Source: Pseudomonas baltica
GTDB lineage: Bacteria; Pseudomonadota; Gammaproteobacteria; Pseudomonadales; Pseudomonadaceae
Direction: 5' to 3'
Length of the DNA stretch: 64,000 bases
Assembly: GCF_031880315.1 (NCBI RefSeq)
Contig: NZ_CP134771.1
Location: 5,080,501-5,144,500, forward strand
Made by a program: the position numbers and the translations under genes. Below the pieces are notes generated by a model, which saw nothing but the letters and a program-made list of their open reading frames with translations, ran no database searches and was not told where the DNA came from. Positions 59,288 through 64,000 of this stretch are shown piece by piece (position 1 is the first letter of the stretch; each line of letters begins with the position of its first letter).

Positions 59288-62200
59288 GTGAGCCGAGCGG
59301 TAAAACGGACGTTGCTGGCCTTGGCCGCACTGGTAGTCCTGATCCTTCTGGTAATGACGGCGGGCTTGAGCCTGTTGGCGACCGAGTCAGGCAGCCGCTG
59401 GGTGCTGGCGCGGGTCCCGGGCCTGACGCTGGACAACTTCAACGGTCGGCTGGCTGGTGCCTGGCGCGCCGATCGGCTGGCATGGGAACAGCCTGGCCAG
59501 CAGGTGCAATTGCTCGACGTCGATTTTGCCTGGTCCCCCACTTGCCTGCTGCGCATGACCCTGTGCCTGGATCGCGTGCACGTGGAGAAGGTCATGCTGC
59601 AGTTCGCCTCAAGCACCGGTGCCGAAAGCAGTAACGAGCCTGTGCAACTGCCCGATGTGAAATTGCCGGTCAGTCTGGAACTGGGCGATATCCAGATCGG
59701 CAGCGTGCAACTGGACGGCGCCGATCAGGTCCAGAATCTGCAACTGGCCGCCCACTGGGACGCCCAGGGATTACAGATCGACAGCCTCAAGGCCCAACGC
59801 GACGCCATCGCGCTCGACCTGCACGGGCAGCTGCAGCCGGGTAGCCAGTGGCCCCTGACAGTGGACGGCACGGTGCAACTCCCTGCAGTCGATGGCAAGC
59901 CTTGGCAACTGGCGCTGAACGTCCAGGGCGACCTGCTGCGGACTTTGCAAATCAAGGGCCGCAGCAGTGGCTACCTGGATGCCGATGTCAGTGGCCAGCT
60001 GCAGCCGCTGGCCAGTCAATTGCCTGCTCGGTTGCAGATCGCCAGTCATGTGTTCAAAGCGGGCGACGCTTTACCGGACACCCTGGTGCTCAACGGCTTG
60101 CAACTTGATGCCAAGGGTGACCTGCAGGCGGGTTATCAGATTGACGGCAGTGCCAGCCTGCCGGCCGAGCAGGGGCCTGTAGCGCTGCAACTGCGCGGCC
60201 GTGTCGACGCCAAGGGCGCGGATATTGCCGGTTTGAGTCTGACGGCAAGCCCCGATCAACGGTTAGCGGTCAGTGGCCACCTCGATTGGCAGCAGGGCCT
60301 GGCCGCCGATGCCAAGATCGAGTGGCAGGATTTCCCGTGGCATCGCCTGTATCCACAGGTGAGCGAACCTGCTGTCAGCCTGCAGCGCTTCACGGGTGAG
60401 GTGTCCTATCAAGATGGCAATTATCTGGGCAACTTCTCTTCGGCGCTCAAGGGACCTGCCGGGGATTTCACTGTGGTCAGCCCGTTCAGCGGCAACCTGC
60501 GCCAGGTCTTCCTGCCACAGCTGAGTGTGCAAGCCGGTCAAGGCAAGGCCGAGGGCCATCTCAATCTGCAGTTCGCTCAAGGCATCGGCTGGGACACCGC
60601 ACTGGACTTGAGCGCGCTCGATCCGGCTTATTGGGTGGCGCAATTACCCGGCACCCTGGCCGGTCCGCTGCGCAGCAAAGGTCAATTCAACGATGGCCAC
60701 TTGCAGGCTCAGGCTGACATCGACCTCAAGGGCCGTTTGCGCGGCCAACCGGCGGCATTGCAAGCCAAGGTCGAAGGGGCGGGCGAGCAGTGGACCCTCG
60801 GCGCGCTCGAAGTACGCCTGGGTGATAACAAGATCAACGGCAGCGCCAGTCTCCAGCAGCGCCTGGCCGGGCGCATTGACCTCGATCTACCGCGCTTGGG
60901 GCAACTCTGGCCGGACTTGCAAGGGCGAATCAAAGGTCGCATCGACGTTGCGGGTACTCTGGCAGCCCCCCAAGGGCAAGTATCGCTGCAGGGCCAGCAG
61001 CTCGGTCTGGCCGACAACCATCTGCAGGCGCTCGATCTGCAAGCCCGCCTGGATGCCGCCCAACGGGCCAATCTCGAGTTCACCGCCAGTGGTATTGAAG
61101 CCGGCGATACGGCGCTCGGTACGTTGACCGCAAAAGGGCAGGGGACCCTGCAAAAACAGCAGTTGCAGCTTGACCTCAAAGGCCCGCAATTAGTGCTGGC
61201 GCTGGGCCTGGACGGCGGCCTGGATCGCGGCAATTGGCGCGGGCGCCTGGCCAGTGGTGATATCCAGGCCGGTGGCCAGAACTGGCGCCTGCAAAACCCG
61301 GCGACCCTGCAGCGTCTGGCCAACGGCCAGATCGACTTCGGTGCGCATTGCTGGCTGTCCGGCAAAGCCAGCCTGTGCGGCGAAGACCAGCGCCTGGCCC
61401 CCGAGCCGCGTTTGCGTTATCACCTCAAGCAGTTCCCGCTCGACAGCCTGGCCCAGTGGTTGCCCAAGGATCTTGGCTGGAATGGCCAGCTCAATGCCGA
61501 TGTGCAACTCGATTTGCCTGCCAGTGGCCCCAAGGGCCGGGTCACGGTAGACGCCAGTGGCGGTACCTTGCGGATTCGCGACAACGGCCAGTGGCTTGAT
61601 TTTCCATATCAAGCCTTGCGGCTGGACAGCAACCTGAGCCCGCGACGAGTGGATGCTCAGGTCAAATTCCAGGGCGGCAAGTTGGGTGATCTGCAGCTTG
61701 ATGCCCAGATCGACCCGGTGGCCAGGGACAAGCCGCTGTCGGGCAGCTTCAGCCTGCAAGGGCTCGATCTCTCGGTGGCGCGGCCTTTCGTGCCGATGGT
61801 CGAGCGGCTCAATGGGCACTTGCAGGGCAATGGTCGGCTCGGCGGTAGCCTGCTGGCGCCGCAGGTCAATGGCGAGGTCGATCTGCGCGATGGCGAAGTG
61901 GCTGGCGGGCAGCTACCGGTCAGCCTGCAGGCCTTGCAGTTGCAGGCGCGGATTGCCGGCGAAAGCGTGCAACTGAACGGTAACTGGAAGAGCGGCGACA
62001 AGGGGCAAGGCAGCCTGGGTGGAACCATCGACTGGGCCCAAGGGTTGGCGGTGAACGTCGATCTCAAGGGCACCGGCCTGCCAGTAACGGTGGAGCCTTA
62101 TGCGACTCTCGAAGTCACGCCGGCGCTCAACGTGCATATGAGTGGCGGTCGCCTGGCGGTTTCGGGCAACGTCGCCATTCCCAAGGGCAGTATCCTGGTA

Positions 62201-62974
62201 CGCGAGTTGCCACCCTCAACGGTCAAGGTGTCGGACGATGCGATCATAGTCGGCACTCAGACGCAGGAGGGCAAGGCGCCCCTGGCGATCGCCATGGATA
62301 TCAATGTCGATGTCGGCCAGGACAAACTCACCTTCAATGGTTTCGGCCTCAGCGCCAACCTGGTCGGGCGCGTGCACATCGGCGACAACCTCGACACCCG
62401 CGGTGAGCTCAACCTCAAGGACGGCCGTTATGCCGCCTATGGCCAACGCCTGACCATCCGCCGGGCCCGGTTGTTCTTTGCCGGGCCTCTCGATCAGCCC
62501 TATCTGGACATCGAGGCGATCCGTCAGGTCGATGATGTGATTGCTGGCATTCGCTTGACCGGCAGTGCCGAGCAGCCCACCAGTGAAGTCTTCGCGGAAC
62601 CGGCGATGAGTCAGGAGCAGGCGTTGTCCTATCTGGTACTGGGTCGGCCCCTGAGCACCACGGGTGAAGATAACAACTTGCTGGCGCAAGCGGCGCTGGG
62701 CCTGGGGCTGGCGGGCAGTTCGTCATTGACGGGGTCGGTGGCCAAGGACCTGGGTATCCAGGATTTCCAGCTCGACACTACCGGCAGCGGCACCACCACC
62801 AACGTCGTGGCCAGCGGCAAGATCACCGATAAGCTCAGCTTGCGCTATGGGGTGGGTGTTTTCGAACCGGCCAACACCATCGCGTTGCGCTACCTGTTGA
62901 GCAAGAAGGTCTATCTGGAGGTGGCCAGCGGCGTGGCCAGCTCGTTGGACATTTTCTACAAACGCGATTTCTAG
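59288..62974 (+). CDS. tamB: Translocation and assembly module inner-membrane protein TamB
   Basis: A 1228-residue AsmA-like protein. One N-terminal membrane helix (LLALAALVVLILLVMTAGL) anchors it, and a long beta-rich periplasmic part with DUF490 at the C-terminus follows (LTGSAEQPTSEVFAEPAMS; LSYLVLGRPLSTTG). It ends with a phenylalanine-terminated YKRDF, as many TamBs do. It bridges the periplasm as a hydrophobic groove, probably for phospholipid movement. GTG start with no clear ribosome site; the coupling distance to tamA is 10 bases. Confidence 0.95.
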   Translation: MSRAVKRTLLALAALVVLILLVMTAGLSLLATESGSRWVLARVPGLTLDNFNGRLAGAWRADRLAWEQPGQQVQLLDVDFAWSPTCLLRMTLCLDRVHVEKVMLQFASSTGAESSNEPVQLPDVKLPVSLELGDIQIGSVQLDGADQVQNLQLAAHWDAQGLQIDSLKAQRDAIALDLHGQLQPGSQWPLTVDGTVQLPAVDGKPWQLALNVQGDLLRTLQIKGRSSGYLDADVSGQLQPLASQLPARLQIASHVFKAGDALPDTLVLNGLQLDAKGDLQAGYQIDGSASLPAEQGPVALQLRGRVDAKGADIAGLSLTASPDQRLAVSGHLDWQQGLAADAKIEWQDFPWHRLYPQVSEPAVSLQRFTGEVSYQDGNYLGNFSSALKGPAGDFTVVSPFSGNLRQVFLPQLSVQAGQGKAEGHLNLQFAQGIGWDTALDLSALDPAYWVAQLPGTLAGPLRSKGQFNDGHLQAQADIDLKGRLRGQPAALQAKVEGAGEQWTLGALEVRLGDNKINGSASLQQRLAGRIDLDLPRLGQLWPDLQGRIKGRIDVAGTLAAPQGQVSLQGQQLGLADNHLQALDLQARLDAAQRANLEFTASGIEAGDTALGTLTAKGQGTLQKQQLQLDLKGPQLVLALGLDGGLDRGNWRGRLASGDIQAGGQNWRLQNPATLQRLANGQIDFGAHCWLSGKASLCGEDQRLAPEPRLRYHLKQFPLDSLAQWLPKDLGWNGQLNADVQLDLPASGPKGRVTVDASGGTLRIRDNGQWLDFPYQALRLDSNLSPRRVDAQVKFQGGKLGDLQLDAQIDPVARDKPLSGSFSLQGLDLSVARPFVPMVERLNGHLQGNGRLGGSLLAPQVNGEVDLRDGEVAGGQLPVSLQALQLQARIAGESVQLNGNWKSGDKGQGSLGGTIDWAQGLAVNVDLKGTGLPVTVEPYATLEVTPALNVHMSGGRLAVSGNVAIPKGSILVRELPPSTVKVSDDAIIVGTQTQEGKAPLAIAMDINVDVGQDKLTFNGFGLSANLVGRVHIGDNLDTRGELNLKDGRYAAYGQRLTIRRARLFFAGPLDQPYLDIEAIRQVDDVIAGIRLTGSAEQPTSEVFAEPAMSQEQALSYLVLGRPLSTTGEDNNLLAQAALGLGLAGSSSLTGSVAKDLGIQDFQLDTTGSGTTTNVVASGKITDKLSLRYGVGVFEPANTIALRYLLSKKVYLEVASGVASSLDIFYKRDF

Positions 62975-63025
62975 CGTCACGCCCGTGTGCCTGAAGCGCT
63001 GCTGGGCAGCGCTCCAGGCGCGGCA

Positions 63026-63406
63026 TTATCTGGTCACGGTATCCATGCGACGAATGTTGCCGATCTGGCGCAGGCTCAGCCCGTATTTGTCGGCCAGCGC
63101 TGTGCGCGAGCATCCGCGCATGCTGTCTTCATGGATCTGCTGATTGCGAAGTTGACGGGCGAAATGATCGGCCTTGGGGATTTCCAGCGAGGCACCGGCG
63201 AAGCGGTTGATCAGCGCGCGCAACGATTTGGGCGGTAGCGATTTGGCCAGCTTGGTGCGTTCGGCGTGCTTGGGGATGTACTTGGGGCGCCCGCCGAACA
63301 GCCGGGTAAGGCGGTAGGCCTGTTCGACACCGAGGCAATCCACCAAGGCTTGCAGGGATTTCGGCAGGTGAGTGACGTCGATACGTTTCAAGTCTTCGAT
63401 GTTCAT
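63026..63406 (-). CDS. Mor-like transcription activator
   Basis: A 126-residue protein. The C-terminal part RNQQIHEDSMRGCSRTALAD then KYGLSLRQIGNIRRMD is the helix-turn-helix of the phage Mu Mor/C family. The N-terminal helical half (LVDCLGVEQAYRLTRLFGG) is like the Mor dimerisation domain. Mor switches on the middle genes of Mu; no Mu genes are nearby, so this may be a host-adapted or relic copy. The ATG at 63406 follows AAGGAAG. Confidence 0.78.
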   Translation of the reverse strand: MNIEDLKRIDVTHLPKSLQALVDCLGVEQAYRLTRLFGGRPKYIPKHAERTKLAKSLPPKSLRALINRFAGASLEIPKADHFARQLRNQQIHEDSMRGCSRTALADKYGLSLRQIGNIRRMDTVTR

Positions 63407-63682
63407 GGGACTTCCTTGTACAGCAGCAGAAAAATGAAAGTTGAGTCTTGGGCAAGACGCATTCTTTCCCAGCACTGCAGCTGGCTCTAGGTAACAAGGT
63501 CGTCGTATAGCGGGGATGTTTCTGATTGATCTGTAGGGGATTTTCCTTGGCGCTGTAGGGCGAATCTGCAGCAGTCGGCTCGACACCACTGAATGCCTGC
63601 AACCCGCGCCGAATGGGCTGCGCAGCCTAACGGAATGGCGGCATCTAGCAAAGTCTTGTGACATTCCCGTCGCCGATCTGGC
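63407..63682. other. Gap ahead of the Mor-like gene, no gene seen
   Basis: About 275 bases between the lipoprotein terminator and the Mor-like start. It should hold the promoter of the Mor-like gene. I see no clear promoter or repeat. Confidence 0.4.
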
Positions 63683-63714
63683 AAAAAAACGGCGGGCTCA
63701 TCAGGAGCCCGCCG
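63683..63714 (-). terminator. Rho-independent terminator of the glycine-rich lipoprotein gene
   Basis: CGGCGGGCTC-CTGAT-GAGCCCGCCG on the minus strand, then seven T. It stands 10 bases past the stop. Confidence 0.93.
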
Positions 63715-63723
63715 TCTTGGTTT

Positions 63724-63909
63724 TTATCGTCCCTGGAAACCTGGGCCGCCGCCAGGTCCGTGGCCGCCGCCACCACCGCCGCCGCCATAGCCGCCACCGC
63801 CACCACCGCCGTGACCGCCACCACCACCGCCTGGTGGCATGAATATCCAGCACCCACTCAACGTGAGGGTCAGTAGAATAGGAATCAACATTGTGATTCG
63901 ACGAAGCAT
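63724..63909 (-). CDS. Small glycine-rich lipoprotein, 61 aa
   Basis: A signal peptide MLRRITMLIPILLTLTLSGC with a lipobox LSGC is followed by a short WIFMPPG stretch and a tail of glycine runs broken by H, Y and P. The tail has no clear partner or known function; similar low-complexity lipoproteins exist in Pseudomonas. GAGGA lies 8 bases ahead of the ATG. The strong terminator supports that it is a real gene. Confidence 0.72.
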   Translation of the reverse strand: MLRRITMLIPILLTLTLSGCWIFMPPGGGGGGHGGGGGGGYGGGGGGGGHGPGGGPGFQGR

Positions 63910-64000
63910 CTGCAAGTCCTCATGTTCGTAAAGGCGCCTGTGCCAAATCGGCTTCCGGCGCTGTAACATGTGACCGCATAATCGCCTTGGCATCCCGCGC

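Noticed and set aside
63760..63840. Regular GCC-type repeats that look like a microsatellite or CRISPR-like array
   Set aside because: They are the glycine codons of the lipoprotein tail and are in frame with a lipobox signal peptide.

Overview
The window reads as core chromosome of a fluorescent-group or putida-group Pseudomonas. The reasons are the gene order (recR/anr/hemN, aer/acnA, glnS-cysS-folD-tRNAs-tig-clpP-clpX-lon-hupB-ppiD, yej-mltD-gloB-rnhA-dnaQ), high GC with strong third-position bias, Anr boxes, paired Pseudomonas REP elements, and a clear copy of the Pseudomonas iron-responsive sRNA PrrF. Genes are densely packed and almost all are housekeeping. I see no CRISPR array, intact insertion sequence, complete prophage or rRNA operon.

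Layout. 1-13.4 kb: a truncated NADP-dependent oxidoreductase, recR, the oxygen regulator anr, hemN and the aerotaxis receptor aer (the last two each preceded by an Anr box), an alpha/beta hydrolase, a CPBP membrane protease, acnA, rlmM, tusA and pdxB. 13.4-18.5 kb: a 57-aa protein divergent from an MsbA-like ABC exporter with a perfect dyad between them, ppnP, a DEDDh exonuclease, a periplasmic binding protein whose 3' end overlaps lpxH, and ppiB coupled to lpxH. 19-24 kb: glnS, cysS, folD and tRNA-Arg, tRNA-His and tRNA-Leu. 24-34 kb: lpxO, then the protein quality-control block tig-clpP-clpX-lon-hupB-ppiD. 34-42.3 kb: a Yej-type peptide ABC importer (binding protein, two permeases, double ATPase), mltD and gloB. 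42.4-47.3 kb: a methyltransferase, rnhA, dnaQ, a streptothricin-acetyltransferase-like GNAT protein, a LysR regulator, a small conserved protein and a YebC-family regulator. 47.4-57.4 kb is the more accessory part: an LRR-protein kinase behind zapE, a decayed catalase-peroxidase/cytochrome b561 relic, an M14 carboxypeptidase, a small sigma-region-4/FecR hybrid membrane protein, prrF with its Fur box, a DUF6124-like protein, an S24-type repressor that has lost its catalytic serine, an AT-rich gene-free stretch, a LysR/acyl-CoA dehydrogenase pair and xthA. 57.5-64 kb: tamA-tamB, a Mor-like DNA-binding protein and a glycine-rich lipoprotein.

How the genes work together. The Anr block joins a low-oxygen regulator with oxygen-independent haem synthesis and aerotaxis. 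The tig-to-ppiD block is one protein-folding and proteolysis neighbourhood; lon has a heat-shock-type promoter and the hupB promoter is folded into the lon terminator. The 51.4-53.7 kb segment puts an iron-regulated sRNA beside a FecI/FecR-like hybrid protein and a prophage-type repressor. That segment is the least ordinary part of the window and the best place to look for something new.
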